Assembly (NCBI GenBank): GCA_015179045.1
Contig: WHUZ01000065.1
Span: 186,001-250,000 of the forward strand
DNA length: 64,000 bases
Source: Kalaharituber pfeilii
Taxonomy: Eukaryota; Ascomycota; Pezizomycetes; Pezizales; Pezizaceae
Direction of reading: 5' to 3'
Numbering within the stretch: position 1 is the stretch's first letter; each line of letters opens with the position of its first letter. A program made the translations under genes and the position numbers. Below are positions 31,400-43,784 of this stretch, in pieces. The notes beneath the pieces were generated by a model, which did no database searches, had not been told where the DNA came from, and worked only from the letters and a program-made list of their open reading frames with translations.

Positions 31400-32700
31400 T
31401 TCTCCTAAAAGTTTGCTTGCTCGAGTTTTCATTGCGGAAGAGGTATGGTAGGCTCTGCGATTAAGAGGCCGGGGGGAAGTAACTCTTTTCCTTTGCTTTT
31501 TTCCGTATTGCTCAATGTATTCTTGAATTAATTAGGTATGCTTATGCAAGCAGACTTGAGCATTCAAATTCGATTTTTGCTTACAGTATCTTGTGGTCTC
31601 CTTCCCGTGCAAAGCCTCTCCCAGGGTTCGCATGCTTTAGAAGTCCCAAGTGCACATCCCTAGAACTGTGCATGGTTCGTGTTTTTGTTTCTTTTCCACA
31701 TTTTCTACATTTAGGCGGATCGCGAAATCGAAAAGTATTCTACTGTTGACGTCTGTATATATAGTAAACACCTGGCCGCTGGAAAGCATTCAAATATTCA
31801 TTGCTGGTTCTAGTAGCTGCCCGCCTTTCTGAATCCTTGGCCTCCTGGTGGAGCTTGCAGGCACCCCGCCTAACCACTGGGATATTGGAATTTATCACCG
31901 AGGCATGAATGCACAAAGCGGGAATAAGCATCTGAATCACCCAGAGAATAGAAGGAGGACTTCGTTAGGAATACAACTCTATGGGTATGCTTGTAGACAT
32001 TATCTGCGGGGTAACAAAATTGGACGTCCCTTTGGTGTAAGCTCAACAGACAAATATGAATGTACATGCATCGTAAAAGTTGATCCCGGCCGCGTGTATT
32101 TTGAGTAGTAACGGAGGTCGTTGAGCATTTGTTATCATGTACTTGCATAGTTTCCAACATACACATACACCCGGTATTTAGATACGTAGCAAGTACTTCC
32201 TGAAACCACATGCCCTGCAAAATTCATGCATGCGGAGTTCTCCTACCCTCCGTCGTAAAGCGACTGGGGTGGGACTAGCTATAGGCTCTGGATACCTAAC
32301 TTCAAGCGGAAAGGGGGATGGACAGATTTTAGACTGCATGAGCTGTTTTGTCGGCTGTATTTCATTTTGCAAGGCGGCGGTCTGAACTGGGTGTCTATTT
32401 GGTACATTCAGCAATGATGAACCTCTTTCTGACCCTACTCGTCCTGCGAATACTGTCTACAGGTTTCCATTGCACGAATGTAGGTTTGCCAGTACAAAAT
32501 GATGCAGCCGGCTGGATCCTAAAGATCTATCCACTTACAATTTACTATTGCATCGGTGCACCCAATGCTATACTGTATGGTTAGGTACTAATGTCGCACG
32601 CAGAAAAATTGAGACATAGGTTGGGATGGATGTATTGCGATCTCAGAATGATTTGATTAATTCTCAATGTGCTGTTCATGAAATACCCCGCGAGCCTGTG
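31400..32700. other. Gene-free stretch
   Basis: The segment at about 31395-31620 resembles the 3' flank shared by the Clr5-family copies (GCGGAAGAGGTATGGTAGGC and following). The rest has only short frames without motifs. Confidence 0.4.
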
Positions 32701-32720
32701 TTCGGAGAGTAAAGTTTGCG

Positions 32721-34823
32721 TCATTTCCCAAACCACACCACTACTACCTTCTTTGGTCTGACGATTTCATAAACTACCCATCCGTCTCCAACAGATATCA
32801 CCGTCACCCCAAAACCTCCTGGCGGTAATTTTCTTCCCTTATGTGTCCTCACCACTGCTCCAGGCTGGGGAGCATGCCCTTTAAACCCAACCTCAAGCTC
32901 GACATACCAAGATTGTTGTAATGGGGTCTCTTCGTGGAAATTCACACCTCCCAGTCTAGTCTGGTCACAAGGCTCCCATCTCCACAGGGGGATCTGTAGT
33001 TTCCGCACTATAAGCCACGAAAGCTCATAGATCGCCGGCGAGGGGTTCAGCGCCGGCCCTGGTGCGGCCACCCAATTAGTAGGGGAGGCATGATCAAGAG
33101 GCAGTGGCTTCGGTGGCCAGTAAGCAGAACTATGTTGACATAGTTCCCTACTTCCACGGGTACACAGGGGCTCCAATGGCCTTGCGAGTGCGATTTTTGA
33201 ACTTGGAGATATTCTCGTTGGCAGCGTATAAGTAAACCCTCCGATCGTGTCGGGGGGGTTGAAGACCCAACCTCTGGCTCCACCGCCATACGCATCAGGA
33301 CGAAGTGCCCATACCCATTTACCGCCAATGTCCACCAGAGCCCAGCAGCCTCCACTTTGCTCTGCGGATTTCGGGAGGAACTGGTCCAATCTGGTTTGCT
33401 CAACTGGGAAAGTATAGCTTGCTCCAATCTGCGTTCCATGTTGCGGGTCAGTGCAAGAGAGGACGGTGCCTGACAGGGTCAGTGTGACGAACTCCTTGGC
33501 TGTGCTCCTTGATAAGATTTGCGGTGGAGAGTGCCATGCACATGCTGCGCCAGTGAATGGTCCCCTAATATTTGCCAGGTTGAGGCCCTAGGAGTGAAAG
33601 GAGGAAAAGATCAAATCAGTCTCTGCTGAGGTTGTCTAATGGCAGATATATATACTTACCGGCAGCAAGCAACGTTGAATTGAAGTACTTTGCAGCCCAT
33701 ACAACGGTATCCGCTTAATCCTCTGGGGCGAGCTGCACCCTAAATCCTCGGTTTCTGATAAAACAACCTTGTAAATATCCACCCATGTCCCAGGCCCAAA
33801 ATACCTTTCATTGTCAATGGTATGCCCGCCTTCAACCAAATTCGATGGACAGGACATCAGGAAGAATAACTTCCCGGCTCGATCGGCCGCGACAGGTCCT
33901 GCTCCTTGCTCCTCGAACGCTCTACGTGAAAACCAAGTGTCAACCCGTTGATGCGGACCGCGGTAGGGTGGTAGTGGTACAATTGCGATCTCGAAAACAC
34001 GCCGCGTGCCGATTGACACTGGCTGCTCGGCATTTGCGTTCATTACCAGGTGCTCGTATATTGCGTAGTGGGTGTTGACTGCCCCATGTGGGCCTCTCTT
34101 CATGGTGATAGGCGCAGGTGCACGATCGTCTTGCGATTGCCAGAGATGGATGATCCTGCGCCCGGTTGGGCAGCTTGCCGAAATGTTGACTACTGCGTAG
34201 AAGTCACGGTAAATGGGACGAGCAGGAAAGCCGCCAGTCCGTGTCCGCAAGACAAGAGCTAAAAGAACTCGCTTGTCTTGCATCGCTAGTAAAGCCCGTG
34301 TACCTTGCGGGATTCCCACTCCTGCAACTGCCAAGGGATCGTGATACTCTCTGGTTTGGCCTGGATGCATAGACAGCCACTCGTCCACTTCATGCAGCAT
34401 ATCAATGACATAGACGTTTTGAGCTCCAGGGGCGTCCCAGTTTCTATCAAGTCTCTTCAACTCCAGCCACCGGTGGTCCTTATTTGAAACCATCATTGCC
34501 TCCCCCGGGTCCGTTTTTCCAATGAGGACGTCTCTAGCGAATCCGTTAACTTCAGCAGCGTCCCATGCCACCGGAAGTCCGTGGGAGAAGCGCTGTCCCC
34601 GTAGCACAGCAGCATCGAATGCTACCCGTGGATTGGCCGAGGGGTAGAGGTGGGGGTAGAAGAGTCGCAAGGCGGTGTGGCAAATGGTGGTGTCGGAGGA
34701 AAGAAGATAATGCGACCGCGATACAAGGCGGAGTGTTAAGATAGTGTACGGTGTAAAATGGGGAAGGAGATGCTGAATGACAATGTCGAGGGGGAGGCTG
34801 ATGAGGAGGGCGATATGTGGCAT
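32721..34823 (-). CDS. F-box protein, two exons
   Basis: Exon 1 is 34823-33660 (388 codons) and exon 2 is 33587-32721 (288 codons plus stop). The 72-nt intron has a GTAAGT donor and a CTAG acceptor in phase 0, giving about 676 residues. The N-terminus (ISLPLDIVIQHLLPHFTPYT, then LRLVSRSHYLL) matches the F-box pattern that docks Skp1 in SCF ubiquitin ligases. The remainder resembles the long, variable C-terminal part of fungal F-box proteins, with conserved-looking aromatic segments (WLELKRLDRNWDAPGAQNVY, FYAVVNI, YFGPGTWVDIYKV), and has no LRR or WD repeats that I can see. The target is unknown. It is the cleanest protein-coding gene in the window, with no insertion. Confidence 0.85.
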
Positions 34824-34849
34824 AGTGCATTAAAAAAATCCGACCGTTC

Positions 34850-35490
34850 TTATTCAGCGAACGCAGGTTTTCTTCATCTTCATATATAGACTCGTTTGTA
34901 TCGGTCGCATTGATATATGCTTATGCTGCAAGCCAAGCCATGAAATTGAGCCATAACGATTGAAGTCAGCCTGTACCCCGCATTTAACGACGCTGCACGT
35001 TACTTGTGCTACTGCTGTTCTACTATTGCTGTTCCCGTTCCGCAGCACCTTAAATTTTGTATGAGAGACATCGACGTCGTGAATTAATTTAATTAATTTA
35101 TTTATTTTTTTGTTTCCGTAAAAGGAGTGTCTCATGCGCCAGGAGAACTGATGAAATCTGGACCACCATCTACGGTATAGATCCAGGAGGAGGATATTGT
35201 ACCCTACCGAGATATTCCGAATGTTTCGGTAACTACAAAATAACCTCCCAACATTCAGCAAGTTATTCGATTGACCTCAAATCTCGTACTAAGTGGCTAG
35301 AGTCATGGGAGAACCTATTCCGTACGTTCATTAAGCAAACAAAATATTTATTTTCGTTCACCACTGCTGATACACTAGTATGCCATTTACCTAGCCTTGT
35401 TCACGCTGAGTGTCTGGGTATCCGCTAGTGCTGATTTACATCTTTGTACGTGCATGAGCCCATTGGAGCACCTGCTCCTGTTACCATGCA
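34850..35490. other. Gene-free stretch between the F-box gene and a TIR element
   Basis: Short frames only, with no recognised motif. Confidence 0.35.
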
Positions 35491-35492
35491 GT

Positions 35493-36408
35493 CTATAGTG
35501 ATGTGCATCAACAAGGGACTAGTTGTTACATTCGCCCGCTTGCTGACTAATATCACAAAAATTGTCTTGTTCCCCTTGTTCTGTTGTCGCCCTGAGCCCA
35601 CAACTTCACAAATTCAGTACCACATACCCCTATAACGAACCTGTTTTTTGACATCGGACAACTTGAGCGAAGTTCCTAAGAGTGAGCATATTCTACTTAC
35701 TTGTTCTCAATGGAGAGGCTAGTTCTGTAGACATGTTGGCCTCATCTATGCCAAATGCCTCGTCCTACTAAGTGAAGAAGAGCTTGCCTGCGCACTGCTG
35801 CTAGCAGGAAGTAAAAAATATCAGTTACGGTGGAAGTAGATACTTCCATTGTATTTAGCAAAAGTGAAGAATCTTTGGAAGATAAATTTGAGTCAGATCA
35901 AGAAGAGGAACAACGTGATGCACAGGAGATTCATGATTTGAGCATGGCAACAAATGTTTATCAGGAGTTGATGAAAATATAATAGATATGGACTTTCCTG
36001 CTATTGAGCTCAGATATCAACATAGTCTACAGGTCTGTCACATATTTCTGATATCATCATTAATCGCTTTTTTTTATAGATGTTTGCCGCAAGCAAGGAT
36101 TAAGTAGATCATCTCCTTATTTAGTTAGACTTTGACCTACACTAGTACTAATTCGAAATTCTTGGCTATTTTGGCGTATTACATTTCAAGGCTTCTCATA
36201 CAAAGTATAAGGTTTTCAAAACCCTATAACTCAACAACGCCTTCATATTTTTTAAATCGGATATCATCAAGTTGTAGAGCAGATGAAATAGTACATATCT
36301 ATGGGGTTTATACTTCAATTAGATCTGGTTGGGTGACAAGGAAGAGTCCCAACTTTAAGCCCGCATTTTCGGCTGACACGGGTCCCTTATTGATGCACAT
36401 CACCATAG
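35493..36408 (+). mobile_element. TIR element copy 1 (GTGATGTGCATCAA ends)
   Basis: The left end CTATAGTGATGTGCATCAAC and the right end, reversed, CTATGGTGATGTGCATCAAT are inverted repeats, followed by AAGGGAC. The interior (about 35740-36000) is a decayed version of the coding region at 51660-52072 (EVDTSIV..SEESL). The target duplication is not clear. Length 916 bp. Confidence 0.75.
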
Positions 36409-36419
36409 TACCCTTATAA

Positions 36420-36507
36420 AGTGACCCATACAAAGTCTTGGGGGAGTAGGCAATATTTGGGTAAGTGTATCATGCAAGCCTAATCCCCAAGACTTTTTAC
36501 GGGTCAC
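36420..36507. repeat. Short foldback element, about 88 bp
   Basis: The left arm AGTGACCCATACAAAGTCTT (36420 on) matches the reversed right arm AGTGACCCGTAAAAAGTCTT (to about 36507), followed by GGGG on both sides of a 40-nt loop. It lies directly next to TIR element copy 1. Confidence 0.7.
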
Positions 36508-36519
36508 TAAGTTACCTGC

Positions 36520-38240
36520 GGGTGCTGTCATTTCATCACTTTTCCCACAAGCTCAATGACAGTGAGTAGTCTCCGCATTGCTATGCATCCAGCTTAGTGT
36601 CGTCGGCAAGGAACAGAAGTTGTCACATACCGGTGCCTAAGAATTAACGAGCCTTATTTTTATTTTACTTCACAATCTCGAATCCCCCCACTCAGCGCCG
36701 GAGTAGCATTCAGCGTTCCGCAAATGTATCATGCAATCTTTTCCTTAAAAAGATACAATTCTCGGTTAGTCAGAGCTTGCAGGAGAGTTACCCACGCACA
36801 GATGCTCACCAATATTCCCTACCGATGCATCCCTTCGTGAGCGACATTCTAGACCAAGACCTAATTAGTCCTAACTACCAGTTCCCCGACGACACCACAG
36901 AAAAATTAATTTCCTTCTTTATACATATTTCGAGAAGCCACCACGGTCCTTCTCATTTAAAGATATAGATCTTCTCATTGGTTTCTAGCGTTACTTTCTC
37001 GCCCCTTGTAGCAGTGGTGTGGTCTTCGTTCCGGCAAGATAGTCTTTCCCACTGGCTAGTGAGGTGCACAGTGACCGGATAGACGTGCTGGCACGGTTGT
37101 CGATGAGAGCATTGCCAATTGCTAGGAATAGGAGGGACAGAAGTCAATGCGATAGGACAAATTGAGGGTATCGCGAGCTTTTAAGTACTGCAAAATGTTG
37201 AAATGGTAGACATTGCGAGGTCAACGCACTTGGCAAGAAGGGATTAGTTTAGTGAAGGCCCAATGTGTCGTACCGTTCGTTACACAGCCTATGGAGCTGC
37301 ATTCTGCACCACTAGAGCTGCCAGAAACTCAGATATCTGTCAGGTGGGGCGGTGGCTTCTGTATCTTGAATTTTCATCCCAAGGGACTGAAACGAGGTCG
37401 AAATTATCAACCGAATACAAAACAATAAATTTCGCATTTATATGTGACTGTCCGCACAGTGCAATACTACGGACCTTGAATTTCTGCTAACCTCATCTGA
37501 TACTGTAGCCATGGTGGCAGCCAGCAGCGCACGAGCATTTCGGTGCCGCAAAATAATTATCAGCTCGTGACAGTCGGAGGGGGGTTATTCTGCAAGGAAT
37601 CGGGGGCGTAAAATTGTAGATGCTGTAGATACAGCCTTTTCGTCTCTTTTTTCCTCCAGATGTGGAATCAGTGCTTTTTTTGCCCATAGTACGGAATTAG
37701 AGAGGATGCGATTTAAAGCTGGCCTTACTCCAAATCTTCCGACCAAGCTCAAGATGGCAAAGCGGGAAAAATAATTCCATTCGGTAGTGGGACAGGCGCC
37801 CAGCTTATCCGTCGCCGATCATAATAACAACTTTCATATCCTGGCCACTCAGAGCTGGTAGCGTCGTTAATGAAACCGCAACAACCGTACCTACTTCATT
37901 ACGCCGGAATTGAACGCACAGGTTACCATTACCTTCCAGTTGTAGTTTGTAATGGGATGCAAAAATTTTGGGCCAGCGACCAGCACTACCAATGACAGCA
38001 GCTGTTTACTTCTGGTAGCAATCTGCAAAGGGTCTCCTGCACAAAACCTAGGTCTTGCAATTGCAAGTCACCATCTAACGTTATAATTTTACATCCTTCC
38101 GATTTTTTAAGCGGTCATTGGTAGGCAACAATCCTAAATGAGCTTACACAGCCTGGTTGCAGTGACGTATCCTGCATGTCTAAACGCTGGTTACCCCTGC
38201 AAGCGGCGGTGACTAGACCTGTAAAGGTTAAAGCGATCTT
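36520..38240. other. Gene-free stretch upstream of Clr5 copy D
   Basis: No supported gene. The segment 37900-38250 shares words with 27090-27330 and 46200-46300 (CTGCAAG...GTGACTAGACCTG), indicating that the upstream flank was duplicated together with the Clr5 family. Confidence 0.4.
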
Positions 38241-38263
38241 AAAAGCGCAGGTAAAGTGCAGCA

Positions 38264-38264
<1 letters not shown>

Positions 38265-38297
<33 letters not shown>

Positions 38298-38343
38298 CAT
38301 TACTCGCATACCGCCTATCAAGCTACGGCGAGGGGAAAATGTA
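38265..38343 (-). mobile_element. Type II LINE-tail micro-insertion (79 bp)
   Basis: About 30 T, then the reversed type II hairpin (CATTACTCGCATACCGCC...ACGGCGAGGGG). Flanked by the 12-bp repeat AAAGTGCAGCAC (38253-38264 and 38344-38355). Confidence 0.88.
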
Positions 38344-38399
38344 AAAGTGCAGCACTTTGAGAGATCATTGTGAAGTGAAGCCCTTTGACATGTCAGTGC

Positions 38400-38460
38400 T
38401 TTTTTTTTTGTTTTATTTCACGTAACCCCGCTTGCAGCTGTTCGCCATCGCAGGGCAACA
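38400..38460 (-). mobile_element. Type I LINE-tail copy
   Basis: A T-rich tail and the reversed type I hairpin (CACGTAACCCCGCTTGCAGC...CGCAGGGC). Only CAGTGC is repeated at the borders, so the duplication is short or decayed. It is 57 bp downstream of the tail insertion at 38265. Confidence 0.7.
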
Positions 38461-38695
38461 GGACAGTGCAAAGTGCTGCACTTTGATAAGTGTAAGTGCG
38501 TGTAAGTGCGTCAGCTAAACCTTCAAGTAGAACCAACCTGTATATAAGTTCAGATATTCTCCCAGCACACTTTGAACTTCAAACTTGACATTTCATCGAC
38601 TCAAAAGTATATTATCACCTCCTCTTTATTTTTATCGCAAATTTTCTTTCCCCAGGCCAAAAATCCTTCATTAAACTGATTGACGCTGTCAAAAT

Positions 38696-40883
38696 ATGGG
38701 GGCCATTAATGAGAGGTACCAATGGGAACAGAAAAAAAATGAAATAAAGAAATTGTAAGTTAGCTGGCCAGGATCGAGCTGTTGCTACGCTCATCTAGAG
38801 CGATATTTTGTGTCAAGTTCCAAATATACAGAAGACATACTCTACACATATTGGCTTATGCCAACCTGTTGGAACGCCGGCTGACTGTTTCATACAGTTA
38901 TATTGACAATGGTTACACCTTAAAAGAATTGCAAACTCACTTCAAAACTGTGGATCCAACATTTATTCCTAGGTTTGTATACATTTCACTGTGCTTATAA
39001 GTCTATAGCATGTACCTAATGCACAACAAGCGAACGAGCGTTCAAGATCCGTTTGAAGTCATGGGGTTTCCAAAAGTACAAGCAAAATAGACAAGCTGGT
39101 CCTAGAGAACGCACCAGGCCAATATGCTCATCCCCACCACTTGGTGATGCGGGCCCAGCTCATTCCACTCTTCATGATTCTGATGCGGGCCCAGCTCATT
39201 CCACTCTTCATGATTCTGATGCGGGCCCAGCTCATTCCACTCTTCATGATTCTGATGCGGGCCCAGCTCATTCCACTCTTCATGATTCTGAGGCGGTACC
39301 TGGTCCCTCGACGCTCATGAGTCATACAATCTACCCCACTATATTGGTGGGCAAAGAAGATCAGCCGGAATCAGAGCCAACCCTGGACCTAGCGGAGGAT
39401 GCTCTAATTTTACTTGAGTCATTAAATCAATTGCCACAGCATGGCTTCAGGATAGTCCATGATAACACGACACCGAAAGCGAAACATCTGGAAAGGCTGG
39501 TAGAGAACCCGGACCATGCAATATGGCAGCAGTACTTGACACAAACGTATGAATTGTCCCCACGAGAATGGGATACGATAAAAGCATACTTAAAAGATCA
39601 TGGTGGTGATATTCTTTACAATACCTATATCCGCGGTTTGGGGCTATACCGCTGGTTCACAGCAATGCATGATAGAGCAGAGCAGTACCGAGAGAATTCA
39701 CTGCAGCTGTGTCAAGAGCGACATGCACGTATATTTTCCGCCCTCAGTGCAGCATGCATATGGGGATTTGAGATCTTACTCGAGGATCAGTTTCCCCGAA
39801 TGATAGGCGTCCTTTCTAGTGCTGCTCCGTTTGATATGAAATCTGATCGACCGCTAAAGGTTTGGGATCAATATCGCAGCTTACCCGGAATGTCAGGGTA
39901 TGTCCACGACCATAATACCGATGGAGCTTGGTTCGCTGCTCACTATCATTTCGAGTATACACTAATCTGTTGCAATGAGAGTTATGAATAGGTTATGCTA
40001 CTCGTGTAACGATGAGTTGAAACAGGCCTTGATCCGTATCTCATGTCAAGACCGCCTCTTCTGTCCTACTGCACTTGAAAAGGAGGTGTTTCACACTATA
40101 GAACAGGTCAGGGTTATGATTCGACGCCATTTCCCTGGTGCAACTGGCAATGAGTTTAGGCCATCTAGGAAGAGTATTGCTTCATTTCTCTCCGACCTAC
40201 GGGATGCAGGGTTCCCAGGTCCTCTTGGTCTATTCTTTCACAGTTACTTCCTGAAATGGATAGGCATGTTGATACAAGACTCCCTTCACTCTTCCTATAA
40301 CGATGAATCACCGCCCAAGCTCAATCACTGGTTACTTATAGAGAGACTTTTCATATTTGCAGATGAGTTTGTTCGGACAATGCGAGCTTATCGATCCCCA
40401 GGACCACCATGTTGTTCTTCTGAGAACCGACGGCATCGTTTCCTAGGGCAACTCTTACGTTTCTCAGAGAAGTTTGGCGAACTCGCCTGGATTGGCGATA
40501 GATTCAGAGGATTGAGCAACGAAAGTGAATACTGTTCTTCTTGTCAAAGTTTGTGCAATCAGAAGAAGAAATCTATTTTGCAGGAGAAGTACTGGGAATT
40601 TACATCCAACTGTGCAGCGGGGAGGCTTTATATAGGGGGGGTATCAATATCACACTCGCAAACAATCCCACCTTCAAAGCACTGGTGCCAGTGCTGTATG
40701 GATGAAATTGGCGACGAACTCTGCGGACGCAAATTCGGACCATGCTGCAAGGGTCACATGGATGCACCGGCGCCGGTACCTGCGACACCGGAATCTGATT
40801 CAGTCTTGCCGGTCTCAGATATGTACATTGCTGGGTTTTGGGGAGACATCCAGTTGGCTCCTCCAGCAATACCAAGGAAATGA
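38696..40883 (+). CDS. Clr5-domain protein, copy D (intact, four exons)
   Basis: Exons 38696-38754, 38898-38972, 39031-39897 and 39992-40883 join in phase 2 at every junction and give 630 residues plus a stop. The first three exons build a Clr5 domain: RYQWEQKKNEIKK, then YIDNGYTLKELQTHF, then ERAFKIRLKSWGFQKYKQ. Clr5 domains are common in fungi and are named after a fission yeast silencing factor; they are presumed DNA-binding. Next comes a 4 x 12-residue repeat (DAGPAHSTLHDS), a helical middle region (MHDRAEQYRENS), an FPGPLGLFFH segment, and a Cys/His cluster near the end (HWCQCCMDE...CGRKFGPCCKGHMD) that looks metal-binding. Exon positions match copy E. This appears to be the functional member of a locally expanded family. 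Confidence 0.7.
39146..39289 (+). repeat. 36-bp tandem repeat, four copies, inside Clr5 copy D
   Basis: The unit begins GATGCGGGCCCAGCTCATTC and encodes 12 residues (DAGPAHSTLHDS). Four copies are in frame with little divergence. Copy E has only one unit-like stretch (MGLAHAPALPDPAA), so expansion is specific to copy D. Confidence 0.92.
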
Positions 40884-41069
40884 AGGACGCTATTCAGGAC
40901 ACCACATTTTTTCTGCTACAATTTTGCTTTTGCTTTGTCGCCTTCCAATTTCTTCATTTCCTTATTGCTGTTTCTTTCTTTCTTCAAGTTATGCTTGTGT
41001 AATTTTTTTGTAATGAAGAGCGGTATGGTGGGCTTTTCGTTGAAGAGGCCAGAGGAAGTTTGGAACTAA

Positions 41070-41970
41070 CTTTCGTTCCGTTATTATTTCAGTTCGCTAT
41101 TGACATGTATTTCTTGAATTAATAAAGTTTCCGTTATGAAAGCAAAGGGTTGAGCCTTCAAATTCAGACTTTGCGTACAGCATCTTGATCCTTACGGACA
41201 CTGCTCCCACATTACTATGCGCAAGAGCAACATTGTCCCGAGACTTTTCTGCTATGTGGTGGTTGGGAGTGATATTGTGCTGAGGACCAGGGTAGGGCAA
41301 GAGCACTCTATTGAGATCTCATCACTGAATCTCCTTGATTAGGAGAATGGCTCGAGATGTTCAAGTTCATTCACATTATATTCTTTTTGTTATCTTCTTA
41401 TCAAGGGTGACATACTATCCAGCTAGATCTAAATACATAGTGGTTAGAAATCAAAGTAAAAGGAAAAATGTGCATCGCACATTCCCGTGACATCCTCTTT
41501 CCAACATTGCAATATTCCAGCTCATGCAATTCAGCGAGGTTATACATCTCGTCACAAGCTCATGCAGAAGCCAATCCCAAACACACCACACGATACTACT
41601 ACTCCGCAATACAAAGAATCAAAGGCGAAAAAAATAGTAAAATCTATAAACTTCATTCCTCCAAGCACACTATGCCCTACCCCCTACCCACCTCCCTCCT
41701 GCCATCCCATCACCTAAACACGTACGCTCACCAAACTCCCACCCCTCGCCCATGGTAGCCTTTACGCGTTCGGAAGTCTGCTCGTGGAAGCCGTCAATGC
41801 GCCCCGTCAGCGGGGTCGCTGTATGTGCTCCAGCTGGTTGAATCCTTCGGAGGTCGTCAGGGAACTTGAATTTTAGGGTTGCGAGTTAGTATAGACGAAC
41901 CCATCTTTCCGGGGCTGGTTTCGGAGATGGTGTGAAGCAGGAATGTAAGGGCACAGTCGGTTAGAAATCG
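41070..41970. other. Gene-free 3' flank of copy D
   Basis: Shares sequence with the downstream regions of copies B and E (about 26040-26660 and 48960-49200), e.g. CTTGAATTAAT followed by AGCATCTTGAT and TTAGGAGAATGG. No gene seen. Confidence 0.5.
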
Positions 41971-41977
41971 GTTAGGT

Positions 41978-42041
41978 TGCCCTGCCATGACGAACAGCTC
42001 CAAGCGCGGTTACGTGAAATGGGAAAAAAAAAAAAAAAAAC
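41978..42041 (+). mobile_element. Type I LINE-tail copy
   Basis: GCCCTGCCATGACGAACAGC, then AAGCGCGGTTACGTGAAAT and an A run. Borders show only a weak TTAGG similarity, so the target duplication is uncertain. Confidence 0.7.
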
Positions 42042-42339
42042 TCAATTAGGCACCGACAATTAGGCACCGACAAGTAGTTTGCACGTTGACGCGAACCCCC
42101 CTTGCTACCAAGTATGTGACGCATAAACCGACTTGAAAATAAAGTTGGGTTATCGGACGGGTGTTGCGACGGAGGAGCGCCGACGAGCAAGTCAGTTTCC
42201 GGTACGAGTACGAGGCGTGAAACTGAATCTGGGATCACCAAATAAACCAACTTTGGAAGCCGAACTGACTGCGCACGCTATGCCTTCTAAAAAAATGGAT
42301 ATAGGGGACCAAGACCACTCACGTTGGAAATTCGACTCA

Positions 42340-42559
42340 ATCGTCTTGTGCAGACCCTTGGATGACCAAGACGAAGGGGTGGACCTCCGGGGAGTGATGG
42401 AAATCTTGGAATGGGCGAGGGGTTAGTCCCGGGGACGGACGCGCGATGGATTTACTTCTATTTTTTCGTACTTGTACTTTGTTTTGATGTAACTAGACCT
42501 CGCCATAGCCCATAGGACGGCATGCGAGTAATGATATAAAAAAAAAAAAAAAAAAATCA
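42340..42559 (+). mobile_element. 5'-truncated LINE 3' end with type II tail
   Basis: The last about 30 codons of a LINE C-terminus (VDLRGVMEILEWARG, stop at 42426) are followed by a 3'UTR, the type II hairpin (CCTCGCCATAGCCCATAGGACGG...) and poly(A). The sequence CAATCGTCT recurs at about 42337, 42564 and 42827, suggesting nested insertions sharing one target. A decayed second type II hairpin lies at about 42675-42710, and a further poly(A) run at about 42796-42823. Confidence 0.65.
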
Positions 42560-42788
42560 CACAATCGTCTAACTATCAAGCGCTGTGTGATGAGAAACCA
42601 AAAACAAGTTCTGGCATTGAATTCGTCCATCCAGACCGAATCTATTCCAATCCTATATCTCCTTTCTCGTTATCCCGTCATAGACCCCTTGGCGGTACAC
42701 GTGTAATGATATCAAAAGGGAGGTACCGGATACGCGCGAGCAGTCTCGAACGCGCGAGAATTCATGGAATGCTTGCTAGGGAGCATGG

Positions 42789-42825
<37 letters not shown>

Positions 42826-43152
42826 CAATCGTCTCATTATTCACAGACCATGTTACAGTCTAAATTGCTTTCTGCGTTACGATCCTCGTGCGAATTCTAA
42901 TTACTTGTACTGAGTATTACCATGCCGGGTGTAGATGTAAGCCCGGGTACCTTGGCTCGTGTCCCACTACCGAATGTAGCTACTATTTCACGGAATAGTA
43001 CTGCTTACATACATCCGATGCGTTGAGCATGGACTAAAATTGCGTGCGCTGAACAACTGTAGTCCAAAAGACGAAATCTGTAGCATCTAGGATTTTATAT
43101 ACCCCACTATCTTACAGATTAACCGGTCACTATGTACTTATATCGAATTATA

Positions 43153-43780
43153 CAGTGTTCCCAACTCTTGTGCACCGGTAGTAAGTACCCAAGCCGGTTC
43201 ACGTGCTGTACTCATCATCATCAAACGAAAGACCGTGTACACCCCTCATTCAACCAAAACAGGCCATACAGGCTGCAGTGAGAATTAAATTATACAGTAG
43301 CTATACACAGAACGTACTCTAACTTCTACGTATACCTCATTCTAATGTTTAGGATTTTGCTTGCAGATTTTTTACCGCCAGTATCGCTTTCCATTACCAT
43401 CAGCTTCACCATACTGTCAAATCCAACTTTGTCGCACCAGAGTTTTTTAATCCCAATTCCAGAAGACTCGATTTTGGCATCAGATTTGACTGCAGGGAAT
43501 CGTCGATGCAAGATCAAGAATCATCATCACCAGTACCGGTGGTTGGAATGTCTGTCTCCATGCAATACTAATAAGGAATTAGTATACAGTCAAGCGAAAC
43601 TAAAAAAATTACTTACCTGAATACCTGCAAAAAGCGCTGCTCGATAAAAAAGGCTAGATAGGTATCTGTATAGAAAGGTTTATATTGAATCCGTGTCGAA
43701 GTAACCTGAAGGTGGCCCCTGAATAGCCTCGTAACCAGCCCTCCTGCCCCTGAATTGCTGGCCGGCCTAGGCTCACTGCA
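43153..43780 (-). mobile_element. Degraded relative of the hAT element at 10949
   Basis: Begins with the same terminal sequence CAGTGTTCCCAAC (43153-43165). About 43262-43750 is the reverse of the interior of the 10949 element, including the related frame MFRILLADF...IPEDSI. GGCC-rich subterminal repeats are much reduced. The other end runs into the minisatellite and no 8-bp duplication was found. Confidence 0.7.
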
Positions 43781-43784
43781 ATGA

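Noticed and set aside
33047..33439. Separate 130-residue minus-strand gene
   Set aside because: It is an alternative frame over the second exon of the F-box gene; the spliced frame is longer and continuous to 32721.
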